NCBI GenBank assembly: GCA_021413975.1
Contig: JAIOPJ010000046.1
Coordinates: 1 to 64,000, forward strand
Origin: Gemmatimonadota bacterium
GTDB taxonomy: Bacteria; Gemmatimonadota; Gemmatimonadetes; Gemmatimonadales; Gemmatimonadaceae
Direction: 5' to 3'
DNA: 64,000 bases
The notes beneath the pieces were generated by a model, which was given only the letters and a program-made list of their open reading frames with translations, had not been told where the DNA came from and ran no database searches. Below, in pieces: positions 1-9,745 of the stretch. Numbering within the stretch: position 1 is the first letter of the stretch; every line of letters begins with the position of its first letter. Made by a program: the position numbers and the translations under genes.

Positions 1-1824
1 CCTTATATTGTAGAAGACCTGCGGGTTGCCATGGCCGAGGTTCGACATCAGCCAGCGCACATCGCCCTTGTCCTTCGACGCCGAAACGATCTTTTCAACC
101 TGGTTCAGGACGCGGCCCGTTTCGGTCATGGCGGCGCCATCTGGCAACTCGATGTTCACCAGAACCTCCGGGATCTCGGCGGGCGGGAACAGGCTGAACC
201 CCAGGCGCGGGATGAGCAGGAGCGACGCCAGGAACAGTCCCGTTGCCACCAGCAGCGTCGTTCGCGGCGCCGCGAGCGAGGTGCGCAACAAGGGTCGGTA
301 GAAGGACTCGATCCCGGCCATGACCTTTTGCAGCAGCCAGTTTCCTTCCGGCCCCTCGTGCTCGGGCAACATGCGGCTGGCGAGGACCGGAATGATGGTC
401 AGCGAAACCACCAGTGAAGCGGCAACCGTGAACAACACGGCGGCCGGGAGTGAGCGGATGAAGGCGCCTGCCCCCTCGGGCAGAAACAGAAGTGGCGTAA
501 AGGCGAGCATCAGCGTTGCCGTGCAGCCTATGACGGCCACGCCAATCTGCTTGGAGCCGGCGATGGCGGCATCAAAGCGGCTCATGCCCTCGCGCAGGCG
601 GCGGGCAATGTTCTCGGTGACCACGATCGAGTCGTCCACCAGCAGGCCGAGCGCGATCACGAAGCCCACGATCGAGAGCTGGTTGATGGTGAATCCCACC
701 GCCTTGAGCAGCGTGACGCCGATCGCGAGCGAGAGCGGGATGCTCACCATCACGATCCACGACGCGCGGAAGCCCAGCGGGAGGAGCGTGAGCAGCACGA
801 GCAGGATCGCGATCATGAAGTCCATGCTGAGACGCGAGAGCCGCATCCTCACGTTCGCCGACTGGTCGAACGGCCGCTCCATGGTGATGCCCGCCGGCAG
901 TGCCGCCTCGGCGGCGTCGGCGGCCGCCCAGAGCCGGTCGCGCACCGCCATGATGTTCTGGCGTTCCTGCATGTTGGCGGTGACCCACACGGCGCGCTTG
1001 CCATCGAGCCGCGCGTGCGACGCCGCCTCCTCGTAGTCCCACTCCACTCGCGCCACATCGCCCACGCGCACGGTCGCGCCGGCGCCGCCGCCGATCACGG
1101 TCTCGCGCACCTCGTCGAGCGACCGGTAGCTGCCGCTCGTCTTCACGTTGAAGCGGCGACGCCCGGCATCGACGCTGCCCCCGGGGATGTTCACGCTCTC
1201 CCCTCCGATCGCCTGGATCACGGTCGCGAGCGGGATGCGGAGTTCGGCCAGGCGCCCGGCGTCGAGCGCGACCCGCACCTCGCGACGCGGATACCCCCAG
1301 GTGGCCGACTCCTTCACGCCCGGCAGCCGCGCGAGGTCGTCGCGAAGTCCCCGCGCCGCGCGGTCGAGCTCCGTCCAGGGAGCGGTCTCGGACACCAGGG
1401 CGAACTGCGCGATGTTCACGTCGCTCGCGTTGATGCGGATCACCTCGAGGCGGGCGAGGTCCTGCGGCAGGGTGGGACGCAGCGCATTGATCTCTCGCAC
1501 CATCTCGTCGTACTTTCGGTCCGCGTCCACCGAGACATCGAACTCGGGCTGGATCACCGCGAGCCCGTCCTCGATCGTGGTCTTCACGTCGATGAGGCCC
1601 TCGAGCGCGCGGATCTTGTCCTCGATCGGGTCCACGACGAGCTGCTCGATGTCGGTCGGCGTCGCCCCGGGATAGACGATCGCGATCGGGTAGATCGGGA
1701 TCGGGAAGGTCGGGTCCTCCGCGCGCGGGATGGTGACGATCGAGAAGGCCCCCATCACCAGCAGCGCGAAGAAGACGACGAGCGTGAACTGGCGGTTCTT
1801 GACCGCGAACTCGGCGATCCTCAC
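1..1824 (-). CDS. RND efflux pump, inner-membrane permease (3'-truncated by window edge)
   Basis: Reading down from a GTG at 1824 gives 608 codons without a stop, so only the C-terminal part is missing. The start RIAEFAVKNRQFTLVVFFALL is the cytoplasmic helix and TM1 typical of AcrB/CzcA-type pumps. The segment VDDSIVVTENIARRL is the conserved acidic TM4 motif of the family, and the porter domain lies between TM1 and TM2. The protein should export a substrate by proton antiport together with the fusion protein and TolC-like protein encoded upstream. Its GTG overlaps the fusion-protein stop by 4 bp (GTGA), so translation is probably coupled. The substrate cannot be told from sequence; the TetR gene next door suggests an inducible drug or toxicant pump. 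Confidence 0.93.
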   Translation of the reverse strand, partial: MRIAEFAVKNRQFTLVVFFALLVMGAFSIVTIPRAEDPTFPIPIYPIAIVYPGATPTDIEQLVVDPIEDKIRALEGLIDVKTTIEDGLAVIQPEFDVSVDADRKYDEMVREINALRPTLPQDLARLEVIRINASDVNIAQFALVSETAPWTELDRAARGLRDDLARLPGVKESATWGYPRREVRVALDAGRLAELRIPLATVIQAIGGESVNIPGGSVDAGRRRFNVKTSGSYRSLDEVRETVIGGGAGATVRVGDVARVEWDYEEAASHARLDGKRAVWVTANMQERQNIMAVRDRLWAAADAAEAALPAGITMERPFDQSANVRMRLSRLSMDFMIAILLVLLTLLPLGFRASWIVMVSIPLSLAIGVTLLKAVGFTINQLSIVGFVIALGLLVDDSIVVTENIARRLREGMSRFDAAIAGSKQIGVAVIGCTATLMLAFTPLLFLPEGAGAFIRSLPAAVLFTVAASLVVSLTIIPVLASRMLPEHEGPEGNWLLQKVMAGIESFYRPLLRTSLAAPRTTLLVATGLFLASLLLIPRLGFSLFPPAEIPEVLVNIELPDGAAMTETGRVLNQVEKIVSASKDKGDVRWLMSNLGHGNPQVFYNIR

Positions 1825-2915
1825 GGGGCCCGCTCGGCGCTCACGGTCACCTTGGCGCCTTCGGTGAGCCGGGTCGCTCCGGCCGTCACCACGCGGGCGT
1901 TCGGCGGGAGTCCCGCGCTGATCGCGGCCATGGGACCATCGAGGAACGCCACGCGCACGGCGATGCGGTGCACCGCGTCGCCCGTCTCGTCGAGCACGAA
2001 GACCGAGGCGGCCGCACCATCGACCTCGAGCAGGGCTTCGGCGGGGATCATCGGCATGGCGGTCGCGGCGCGCGGCGACATCGACGCCCGGCCGATCAGG
2101 CCGCTCGCGAGACGTTGATCGCCGGCCTGCACGGCGATCTCCACCTCATACGTGCCGGTGGTCGGCATCGCCGATACGCCCACGCGCTCGATCCTGCCCG
2201 TGAACTCCCGGCCGGGGAACGCATCGAACGCGATCCGCGCGGTCTCGCCGGCCTTGAGACGCACCGCGTCCCGGTCGGCGGCGGCGGCGCGCAGCACGAG
2301 CCCGCGACGCTCGGTCCGGAGCACGATCAGTTGGGTGTTCGGTCCCACGAGCTGGCCGACCTCCAGCTGACGGCGCAGCACGATCCCGCTCGCGGGCGCG
2401 CGGATCACCGCGTACTGGCGATTGAATTCCGCCGCGCGCAGCTGCGCCGACGTGACGTCGAGCTGCGTACGTGCATCCTCCACCTGCGAACGCGTGGCCA
2501 CGCTGTCGGCGAGCAGGCGCTCGGCCCGCGTCAGGTCGCGCTGCGCCTTGTCGCGCCCCTCGCGCGCGGCCGAGACCTGCGCATCGATCTCCGCCAGCGA
2601 GAGTTCGGCCAGGACCTGTCCTTCAGTGACCGACTGGCCGGCCTCCACCGCGACGCGCGCGACGACACCACCGACCTTGAACGCCAGCGGGATCTCCTCC
2701 TTGGCGCCGAGCGTGCCGGTGAGCACGATCGGCGGCATGGTGCGACGCGACTCCGCCGTCACCACGCGCACCGGGATGCGGACCTTGTCCTCCGAAGCGG
2801 GCGCGGCGTCGGCCCCTCCGCAGGCGGCGGCGATCACGATCGCTGAGGTGAGCGCGATGCGGACCGTGGTGCGGCTCGCGATGCGGCTCAGGGAGTCGCT
2901 CTGGGTACGGATCAC
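1821..2915 (-). CDS. RND efflux periplasmic adaptor (membrane fusion protein), lipoprotein
   Basis: This 364-residue protein starts at GTG. Residues 19-32 are hydrophobic and end in a lipobox (IAAAC, Cys32), so it is a predicted lipoprotein anchored in the inner membrane. The order that follows is usual for HlyD/AcrA adaptors: a first half-lipoyl segment (about 70-105), an alpha-helical hairpin (about 110-160), the second lipoyl half with the APASGIVLRR motif, then beta-barrel and membrane-proximal domains. It bridges the RND pump and the outer-membrane channel. The gene overlaps its upstream neighbour (tolC-like) and downstream neighbour (RND pump) by 4 bp each, which marks a tight operon. 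Confidence 0.94.
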   Translation of the reverse strand: MIRTQSDSLSRIASRTTVRIALTSAIVIAAACGGADAAPASEDKVRIPVRVVTAESRRTMPPIVLTGTLGAKEEIPLAFKVGGVVARVAVEAGQSVTEGQVLAELSLAEIDAQVSAAREGRDKAQRDLTRAERLLADSVATRSQVEDARTQLDVTSAQLRAAEFNRQYAVIRAPASGIVLRRQLEVGQLVGPNTQLIVLRTERRGLVLRAAAADRDAVRLKAGETARIAFDAFPGREFTGRIERVGVSAMPTTGTYEVEIAVQAGDQRLASGLIGRASMSPRAATAMPMIPAEALLEVDGAAASVFVLDETGDAVHRIAVRVAFLDGPMAAISAGLPPNARVVTAGATRLTEGAKVTVSAERAP

Positions 2916-4270
2916 GGGGTGGTCCTCGGGTAGAGCGCGGCCGCGCGATCGAGTTCCACGCGCCGCAGGTAGTAGTCATAGGTGGTGAACACGGCATTCA
3001 ACTCGGCGGCGGTGAGCTGCGTGCGCGCCTGGCTCAGTTCGAGCGGACTCGCGAGCCCTTCCTCGGCACGGCGCCGCACGAGCTCGTGCGTGCGCGCGGC
3101 GGCGACACGCTGATCCTCCGCCGTCGCGATGCCGGCGCGGGCGACCTCGGCGGCCTGCCACGCCAGCCGGACCTGCAGCTCCACGCCACGCTTCACGTCC
3201 TCGCCCTGCAACGCGAGCCGCCGCGCCTCGAGGCCCGCCTGCTCGGCACGCGCAGCGTCGCGCCCCCCATTGAAGAGGTTCCACGACGCCACGACCGAGA
3301 CGGTCGTGAAGTCCACGTCCCGCGAGAAGCGGTAGTCATTGCCCTGCACGCCGTAGTCGAGCGCGACCGCGACGTTGGGCAGGTAGTTGCTCTGCGCGGC
3401 GCGACGCTGCGCGACGGCCGCGCGTTCCGCAGCGCCGAGCGCCCGCAGCTCGGCGCGTCGCCCGGTGCCGGACGCGATCGCGTCGTCGAGCGACGGCATC
3501 TCCCCGAAGGCGAGGGCACTCTCCGCCTCCACCACCACTTCGTCCGTGAGCGGCCGGCCGAGCATCATGTTGAAGGACTCCGCCGACGCCTCCACCAGCT
3601 GCCGTGCCTCGGCCTCGCGTTGGATCACGTCACTGAGTTCAGCGCGCGCCCGCGAGAGTGCATCCGGTGTCGCGCGCCCTGCCTCGATGAGCCGCGAGAT
3701 CACGCGGACCTGTTCCTCGAGGAGCAGCCTGGTCGACCCGCGCAGCTCGGCGAGCCGACGCGCCTTGGCGTGCTGGAGGTATGCCGACCGGATCTCGGCG
3801 GCGACCGCATGCACTCGCGAGTCGCGCGTGGCCTCTTGCGCGTCGCGGACCGCACCGGCGGCTCGATAGCCGGCGATGATCGCGGGCTGGAAGACCGGCT
3901 GCGCCACGCGCACGCTGGTCTCCTGCTTGAGCGGAAGGCGGAGTTCGACGTCGGTGGGGAAGTTCGACGTCCCGGTCAGCTGGTTGAGCGTGGAGAAGAC
4001 CGGGTTGATGAACTCGCCGAAGTCGACCACCCGCCCGCGGACGTCGGTGTGGCGCGCATTGATCGTGGCCGTCGGGAGGAAGAGACCACGCGCTTCGCGG
4101 AGCGCGGCGCCGGAGCGCTGCACGGCCAGTTCCTCCTGGCGAAGACCGAGGTTCTGCTTCAGTCCGAGCGCGACGTAGTCGTCGAGCGCGCGGGACTGGG
4201 CGTGGAGAGCCGGCGCACCGAATGAGACGATGACGGTGGCGACGAAGAGGTGCTGCGGGATGCGGCGCAT
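2912..4270 (-). CDS. TolC-like outer-membrane efflux protein
   Basis: This 452-residue protein has an N-terminal signal peptide ending near ALHAQ (residue 25). Two long alpha-helical repeats follow, with the alternating hydrophobic and Gln/Arg/Ala-rich pattern of the OEP family, for example the LRQEELAVQRSGAALREARG segment early and the ELSQARTQLTAAELNAV segment near the C-terminus. It forms the outer-membrane and periplasmic channel of the tripartite pump. It is the first gene of the operon, so the divergent intergenic region at 4271-4414 should hold the operon promoter and operator. The start at 4270 is the first ATG; no strong Shine-Dalgarno is visible. Confidence 0.93.
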   Translation of the reverse strand: MRRIPQHLFVATVIVSFGAPALHAQSRALDDYVALGLKQNLGLRQEELAVQRSGAALREARGLFLPTATINARHTDVRGRVVDFGEFINPVFSTLNQLTGTSNFPTDVELRLPLKQETSVRVAQPVFQPAIIAGYRAAGAVRDAQEATRDSRVHAVAAEIRSAYLQHAKARRLAELRGSTRLLLEEQVRVISRLIEAGRATPDALSRARAELSDVIQREAEARQLVEASAESFNMMLGRPLTDEVVVEAESALAFGEMPSLDDAIASGTGRRAELRALGAAERAAVAQRRAAQSNYLPNVAVALDYGVQGNDYRFSRDVDFTTVSVVASWNLFNGGRDAARAEQAGLEARRLALQGEDVKRGVELQVRLAWQAAEVARAGIATAEDQRVAAARTHELVRRRAEEGLASPLELSQARTQLTAAELNAVFTTYDYYLRRVELDRAAALYPRTTP

Positions 4271-4336
4271 CGGTGCGGCGGTGAGGTTTCCGGCTTGCTG
4301 TGGCCGGTCGTGCGTGAAGCCATTTCTAGAGAATGT

Positions 4337-4364
4337 CCTCTAGTACGTGTTTAAGTATTAGAGG
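4337..4364. promoter_or_regulatory. Candidate TetR operator, 28-bp imperfect palindrome
   Basis: Left half CCTCTAGTACGTGT (4337-4350) and right half TTAAGTATTAGAGG (4351-4364) match as inverted repeats at 10 of 14 positions, with perfect outer CCTCTA/TAGAGG arms. Further related half-sites lie on both sides: CTAGAG/CTCTAG (4326-4343) and CCTCTATTA (4396-4404). A second inverted repeat, CCACTA...TAGTGG, spans 4369-4388. The position between the divergent efflux operon and the TetR gene, and the size, which matches operators bound by pairs of QacR-type dimers, make this the likely binding site of the TetR protein. The binding itself is inferred. Confidence 0.6.
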
Positions 4365-4375
4365 GTTTCCACTAC

Positions 4376-4405
4376 TTGTCAATAGTGGAGGAGAGCCTCT
4401 ATTAT
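4376..4405 (+). promoter_or_regulatory. Candidate promoter of the TetR gene
   Basis: TTGTCA (4376-4381) and TATTAT (4400-4405) are separated by 18 bp. The expected transcription start, about 7 bp after the -10 box, falls almost on the ATG at 4415, so the mRNA would be nearly leaderless. The promoter overlaps the CCACTA/TAGTGG inverted repeat and the third CCTCTA half-site, which fits autoregulation. Confidence 0.5.
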
Positions 4406-4414
4406 TCCGTTCCG

Positions 4415-5068
4415 ATGGCCACCACCCCTCCCCTCCCCGCTGCTCCGGACGCGGAGTCCCGCGCCCCCCGGGCCCCTCAGCAGGAGCGTGGGCAGCGACG
4501 GGTCGAGCAGATCCTTGACGCAGCCGAGCTGGTGTTCGCCGAGTTCGGCGTGGATGGGACGTCGATGCAGGTGATCGCCGACCGCGCCGAATCGAGTGTC
4601 GGCTCGCTCTACCACTTCTTTCCCAACAAGGACGCCATCGTCGACGCCCTCGGAGCGCGCTACGCCGAGGCGATCCGGGTCACGAACGAAGAGGCGATGC
4701 CGCTGGAGCTGGCACACCTGCCGGCCGAGGAGCTCTTCGAGCGGATCCTGACTTCGCAGATACGCTTCATCGAGCGGACCCCGGCGTTCGACGCCGTGCA
4801 TCTGGCGGTCCAACGGAACTGCCCGGCGATCAACGACGCGCTCAACCAGGCGCTCGTGGGGCATGTGGGCAAGTTCCTGGCGCTGCGCTATCCGAACGCT
4901 CCCGAGTTGCAGCGTGCCGCAGCAGCGATGGTCTCGGTCACGATGGTGCACGGCGTGGTCGAACTCGCGAGCCGGCTGTCGTCGCCGCACCGGGAGGCCG
5001 TGCTGCGCGAGTCCAAGGCGATGCTGGTCGCGCACTTCAGTGCCTACGACGGCGGACGACGGATGTGA
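4415..5068 (+). CDS. TetR/AcrR-family transcriptional regulator
   Basis: This protein has 217 residues from the ATG at 4415. The N-terminal helix-turn-helix is clear: ILDAAELVFAEFGVDGTSMQ, then VIADRAESSVGSLYHFF, the TetR signature with recognition helix SVGSLYHFFPNKD. The C-terminal part is an all-helical ligand-binding and dimerisation domain. An upstream in-frame ATG at 4376 would make the operator and promoter elements coding, so the later start is preferred. The gene diverges from the RND efflux operon, which suggests that it represses the pump and itself until a pump substrate binds. A terminator follows at 5118. Confidence 0.92.
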   Translation: MATTPPLPAAPDAESRAPRAPQQERGQRRVEQILDAAELVFAEFGVDGTSMQVIADRAESSVGSLYHFFPNKDAIVDALGARYAEAIRVTNEEAMPLELAHLPAEELFERILTSQIRFIERTPAFDAVHLAVQRNCPAINDALNQALVGHVGKFLALRYPNAPELQRAAAAMVSVTMVHGVVELASRLSSPHREAVLRESKAMLVAHFSAYDGGRRM

Positions 5069-5117
5069 GGAGAGCGCAGGGAACCGGAGGCGCACTCCAC
5101 TCCTTGAGCTACCCACA

Positions 5118-5147
5118 GGGCGCCTTTAGAGGCGCCCTCCGCTTTTC
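5118..5147 (+). terminator. Rho-independent terminator after the TetR gene
   Basis: A perfect 7-bp stem GGGCGCC (5118-5124) / GGCGCCC (5131-5137) with loop TTTAGA is followed by TCCGCTTTT. It lies 50 bp after the TetR stop and before the transporter gene, separating the two transcription units. Confidence 0.75.
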
Positions 5148-5168
5148 TCGCATCTCACTTCGGCACCT

Positions 5169-5174
5169 TAGATT
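5169..5174 (+). promoter_or_regulatory. Possible -10 box for the transporter gene (leaderless start)
   Basis: TAGATT sits 6 bp upstream of the ATG at 5181, so transcription would start at or beside the start codon. No convincing -35 box lies 17 bp upstream and there is no Shine-Dalgarno. The call rests on position and -10 similarity only. Confidence 0.35.
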
Positions 5175-5180
5175 CCCGCG

Positions 5181-5819
5181 ATGCTCCAGGACCCTCTCAC
5201 CGCGATCGCCCTGGGCGCCCTGCTGGGCCTGCGCCATGCGACCGACTCCGACCATGTGGTGGCGGTGACGGCGATCGTCTCCCGCGAGCGCTCGCTCGGC
5301 CGTGCGGCAGGCGTCGGTGCGCTCTGGGGGATCGGGCACACGCTCACGCTGCTCGTGGTGGGCGGAGCGATCGTGACCTTCCGTCTCGTGATCCCGCCGC
5401 GCGTCGGGCTCGCACTGGAGTTCGGTGTCGCACTGATGCTGGTCGTGCTCGGCTTCACCAACCTGCGCGCGCGCGACGACGCCCCGCGCGCGGCGGTGCG
5501 GCCCTTCCTCGTCGGACTCGTGCACGGCCTGGCGGGTTCGGCCGCCGTGTCGCTGCTCGTGCTGGCGACGATCCGCGGGACGTTCGATGCGCTCATCTAC
5601 CTGTTCGTGTTCGGGCTGGGCACGATCATCGGCATGATGGCCGTGACCATGCTGCTCGCGGCCCCGACGCTCTTCGCGGGCGCCCGCGTGACGAGATTCC
5701 GGTCCGGGATCCGCGTGGCGGCCGGGGCGCTCAGCATCGCGTTCGGACTGATGCTCGCGCGCGAGTTGATCGTGGACGGCGGCCTCTTCGCCGCCGTGCC
5801 GACGTGGGCTCCGCGCTGA
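5181..5819 (+). CDS. Nickel/cobalt transporter-like membrane protein (NiCoT/HupE-type)
   Basis: This 212-residue, very hydrophobic protein has about six predicted transmembrane helices. Helix 1 carries RHATDSDHVVAV (His19, Asp22, Asp24, His25), closely matching the HAxDADH metal-binding signature of NiCoT permeases. A second motif, HGLAGSAAVSLL, and a third, GLGTIIGMM, are also family-like. At 212 residues it is shorter than classical eight-helix NiCoT proteins (about 330-370), resembling the short bacterial form. Predicted role: uptake of Ni2+ or Co2+; B12-dependent MetH is encoded further along, but no link is shown. MutY follows after 21 bp, probably co-transcribed. Confidence 0.8.
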   Translation: MLQDPLTAIALGALLGLRHATDSDHVVAVTAIVSRERSLGRAAGVGALWGIGHTLTLLVVGGAIVTFRLVIPPRVGLALEFGVALMLVVLGFTNLRARDDAPRAAVRPFLVGLVHGLAGSAAVSLLVLATIRGTFDALIYLFVFGLGTIIGMMAVTMLLAAPTLFAGARVTRFRSGIRVAAGALSIAFGLMLARELIVDGGLFAAVPTWAPR

Positions 5820-5840
5820 ACGCGCGCGAGCTGCGCTGAG

Positions 5841-6566
5841 ATGCCCGCCGGCAGGACGCACGGTGCACCCCGCATCGACGGGGAGACACTCCTCGCCTTC
5901 GGCACGCGGCTCCGCGCCTGGTACCGGCGCAATGCGCGCGACCTCCCGTGGCGCGCCACGCGCGACCCGTACCACATCCTCGTCTCGGAGCTGATGCTCC
6001 AGCAGACCCAGGTGTCGCGCGTGATGGAGTTCTACCCGCGCTTCCTCGAGCGATTCCCCACACTCGAGGTGCTCGCCGCCGCCCGCGAGACGCACGTGGT
6101 CGCGGCATGGGAGGGACTCGGTTACTACGCGCGCGCGCGGAACCTGCACAAGCTCTCGCGCGCGGTGGTGCGGGAGGGCGCGGCGGCCTGGGGCGATCCC
6201 CCGTCGAACGGACGGGCGACGCTCCCCCCCGACGCGGAGTCCTTGCGCCGACTCCCCGGCGTCGGCCCATACACCGCCGGCGCGGTGTCGAGTTTCGCGT
6301 TCGAGCGTCGCGCCGCGCTCGTGGACACGAACGTCGCGAGACTCATCACGCGCGTCTTCGCTCCGCGGCTCGACGCCAGGCGCGCCCGCGACCAGAAGCG
6401 GATCTGGGCCATCACCGAGGCCACGCTCCCGCGGACCGGCAAGGCGACCTGGGTGCACAATCAGGCGCTCATGGAACTCGGCGCGCTCGTCTGCACGGCG
6501 CGGGTGAAGCGCTGCGGGGTCTGCCCGCTGCGTCGGCTCTGCAAGACGTATCAGAGGCGGATGTGA
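5841..6566 (+). CDS. mutY: A/G-specific adenine DNA glycosylase, short form
   Basis: This 241-residue HhH-GPD DNA glycosylase should remove adenine mispaired with 8-oxoguanine. Visible features are SELMLQQTQV with the catalytic Glu50, the helix-hairpin-helix LPGVGPYTAGA (138-148), the catalytic Asp162 in VDTNVARL, and a [4Fe-4S] loop with C-x6-C-x2-C-x5-C spacing near the C-terminus. The QQTQ segment separates MutY from endonuclease III. The protein ends right after the cluster, so the C-terminal NUDIX-like domain that recognises 8-oxoG in E. coli MutY (about 350 residues) is absent. The start ATG lies 21 bp after the transporter stop. Confidence 0.9.
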   Translation: MPAGRTHGAPRIDGETLLAFGTRLRAWYRRNARDLPWRATRDPYHILVSELMLQQTQVSRVMEFYPRFLERFPTLEVLAAARETHVVAAWEGLGYYARARNLHKLSRAVVREGAAAWGDPPSNGRATLPPDAESLRRLPGVGPYTAGAVSSFAFERRAALVDTNVARLITRVFAPRLDARRARDQKRIWAITEATLPRTGKATWVHNQALMELGALVCTARVKRCGVCPLRRLCKTYQRRM

Positions 6567-6588
6567 GAGGGGAGATGTGAGAGGGGAA
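6561..6588 (+). repeat. Heptad array: two 14-bp direct repeats
   Basis: ATGTGAGAGGGGAG is repeated as ATGTGAGAGGGGAA, that is four 7-nt units. The mutY stop codon (TGA, 6564-6566) lies inside the first unit. One of the dispersed 7-nt-period arrays of this window. Confidence 0.7.
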
Positions 6589-6611
6589 CGACGGCTCCTT
6601 CCCGCCGTCCC

Positions 6612-8063
<1,452 letters not shown>

Positions 8064-8066
<3 letters not shown>

Positions 8067-8098
8067 CGAAGGATGAAGGCTGAAGGATGGAGGATGAA
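8064..8098 (+). repeat. Heptamer array at the kinase start codon
   Basis: Five 7-nt units follow in register: CATCGAA, GGATGAA, GGCTGAA, GGATGGA, GGATGAA. The first contains the complement of the kinase ATG (8064-8066). An inverted copy lies at 8176-8196. Confidence 0.8.
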
Positions 8099-8152
8099 AG
8101 GTGCGGGTCACGGCGACGGAACCGGAAGAGGAGCACCCCCGGAACGAAGAAA

Positions 8153-8172
8153 GCGAGGCCGGATGGCCTCGC
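8153..8172 (-). terminator. Terminator of the citrate synthase gene
   Basis: A perfect 8-bp hairpin, GCGAGGCC/GGCCTCGC with a 4-nt loop, lies 33 bp after the citrate synthase stop. Read on the minus strand it is followed by TTTCTTCGTTCC, a moderately T-rich tail. Confidence 0.7.
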
Positions 8173-8175
8173 CCC

Positions 8176-8196
8176 TTCATCCTTCGGCCTTCATCC
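8176..8196 (-). repeat. Heptamer array downstream of citrate synthase
   Basis: On the minus strand three units follow: GGATGAA, GGCCGAA, GGATGAA. They match units 2-4 of the array at 47045-47086 exactly and form an imperfect inverted repeat with the array at 8064-8098. Confidence 0.8.
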
Positions 8197-8205
8197 GCCG
8201 TTGGC

Positions 8206-9546
8206 TCACTTCTTGATCTTGTGCCCCAGATCGACCTTCGCCTGGTACGGCCGCTCGTCGTGCCCGGTGTAGATCTGGCGCGGCCGCGCGATCTTCTGCT
8301 CCTTGTCGAGCAGCAGCTCCTCCCACTGCGCCATCCACCCCGCCGTGCGCGCGATCGCGAAGAGCACGGTGAAGTAGTCGGTGGGGAAGTGCATCGCGCG
8401 GTAGATCAGGCCCGTGTAGAAGTCCACGTTCGGGTAGAGCTTGCGCGAGATGAAGTACTCGTCGCTCAGCGCGATCCGCTCGAGCTCGAGGGCGATCTCC
8501 ATGTCCTTCGAGAGACCGGCCACGCGCAGCACGTCGTCGCAGAGGCTCTTCACGATCTTCGCGCGCGGGTCGTAGCTCTTGTAGACGCGGTGCCCGAAGC
8601 CCATCAGGCGGTGGCCGCCCTTGCCGCTCTTCACCGACTCGATGAAGGCGGGGATGTTCTTCACGTCGCCGATCTCGTGGAGCATCCGGAGCACCGCCTC
8701 GTTCGCGCCACCGTGCAGCGGGCCGTACAGCGCCGCGATGCCGGCCGCGACGGCCGAGTACGGGTCCACCTGCGACGAACCCACCGCGCGGACCGCGTTG
8801 GTCGAGCAGTTCTGCTCGTGGTCCGCGTGCAGGATGAACAGGATGTCGATCGCCTTGGCGTACACCGGATGCGCCTCGTACTTCGGCTCCGACATCCGCG
8901 CGATCATCGAGAGGAAGTTCTCGGCGTAGGGCAGGGAGTTGTCGGGATACACATAGGGCATCCCCTTCACGTGCCGGTACGCGAACGCCGCGAGCGTCGG
9001 CATCTTGGCGAGGAGCCGGATGAACGCGATGTCGCGCTCGCGCTCGTCGAAGATGTCCTTGGACGTCGGGTAGAACGACGAGAGCGCGGCCACGCCGGCG
9101 GTCATCATCGCCATCGGATGCGCGTCGTAGCGGAACCCTTCCATGAACCGCTTGATGTTCTCGTGCACGTACGTGTGGTACGTGATCTGCTTCTGGAACT
9201 CGTCGTACTCGGTCTGCGACGGGAGCTCGCCCTTGCGCAGCAGCCACGCGACCTCGAGGAAGTTCGACTTCTCGGCGAGCTGCTCGATCGGATACCCGCG
9301 ATAGCGCAGGATCCCCTTGTCGCCGTCGATGAAGGTGATCGCCGAGCGGCACGACGCGGTGTTCATGAACGCCGGGTCGTAGCCCATGATCCCGAAGTCC
9401 TCCGCATTGACCTTGATCTGCTTGAGGTCGGCGGTGCGGATCGTCTCGTCGGTGATCGGGACGGTGTAGACCTTCCCGGTGCGCGAGTCCTTGATCTCGA
9501 GGTGGTCGCCCGTGACGGGGGCCTTGGTGTCTGGCTTGCCGGACAT
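8206..9546 (-). CDS. gltA: Citrate synthase (type II, GltA-like)
   Basis: This 446-residue enzyme condenses oxaloacetate and acetyl-CoA in the TCA cycle. The start MSGKPDTKAP at 9546 is chosen because the upstream reading is low-complexity and unlike the family, whereas DHLEIKDSRTGKVYTVPI is the usual N-terminal beta-strand domain. The catalytic triad is intact by alignment: His278 in GPLHGGANEA, His319 in GFGHRVYKSYDPRAK, Asp375 in NVDFYTG. The segment HADHEQNCST is also conserved. The length matches hexameric type II enzymes. The gene stands alone: TauE-like permease diverges upstream, terminator and heptamer array lie downstream. Confidence 0.97.
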   Translation of the reverse strand: MSGKPDTKAPVTGDHLEIKDSRTGKVYTVPITDETIRTADLKQIKVNAEDFGIMGYDPAFMNTASCRSAITFIDGDKGILRYRGYPIEQLAEKSNFLEVAWLLRKGELPSQTEYDEFQKQITYHTYVHENIKRFMEGFRYDAHPMAMMTAGVAALSSFYPTSKDIFDERERDIAFIRLLAKMPTLAAFAYRHVKGMPYVYPDNSLPYAENFLSMIARMSEPKYEAHPVYAKAIDILFILHADHEQNCSTNAVRAVGSSQVDPYSAVAAGIAALYGPLHGGANEAVLRMLHEIGDVKNIPAFIESVKSGKGGHRLMGFGHRVYKSYDPRAKIVKSLCDDVLRVAGLSKDMEIALELERIALSDEYFISRKLYPNVDFYTGLIYRAMHFPTDYFTVLFAIARTAGWMAQWEELLLDKEQKIARPRQIYTGHDERPYQAKVDLGHKIKK

Positions 9547-9745
9547 CGGATGGAGTCCAATCTGGGAGGTGGGTCCCGGTCGTGGCATCGCGCCGGCCGG
9601 GCTTGGCGCCAGAGGTCGATCGGCGCCCTTGAAACATATCATCTCGGTCGGGGACAAGTGCCCAGACCCACGGCCTCCGCTATCCTTACGCGGCAGCCCG
9701 TCAGTGCATCGAACCCTCGCTCCGGCCTCCCGCCCCTCCGTTCGC

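Noticed and set aside
6584-6606. Terminator between mutY and the kinase gene
   Set aside because: GACGG/CCGTC gives only a 5-bp stem with a 10-nt loop and no T-tract.
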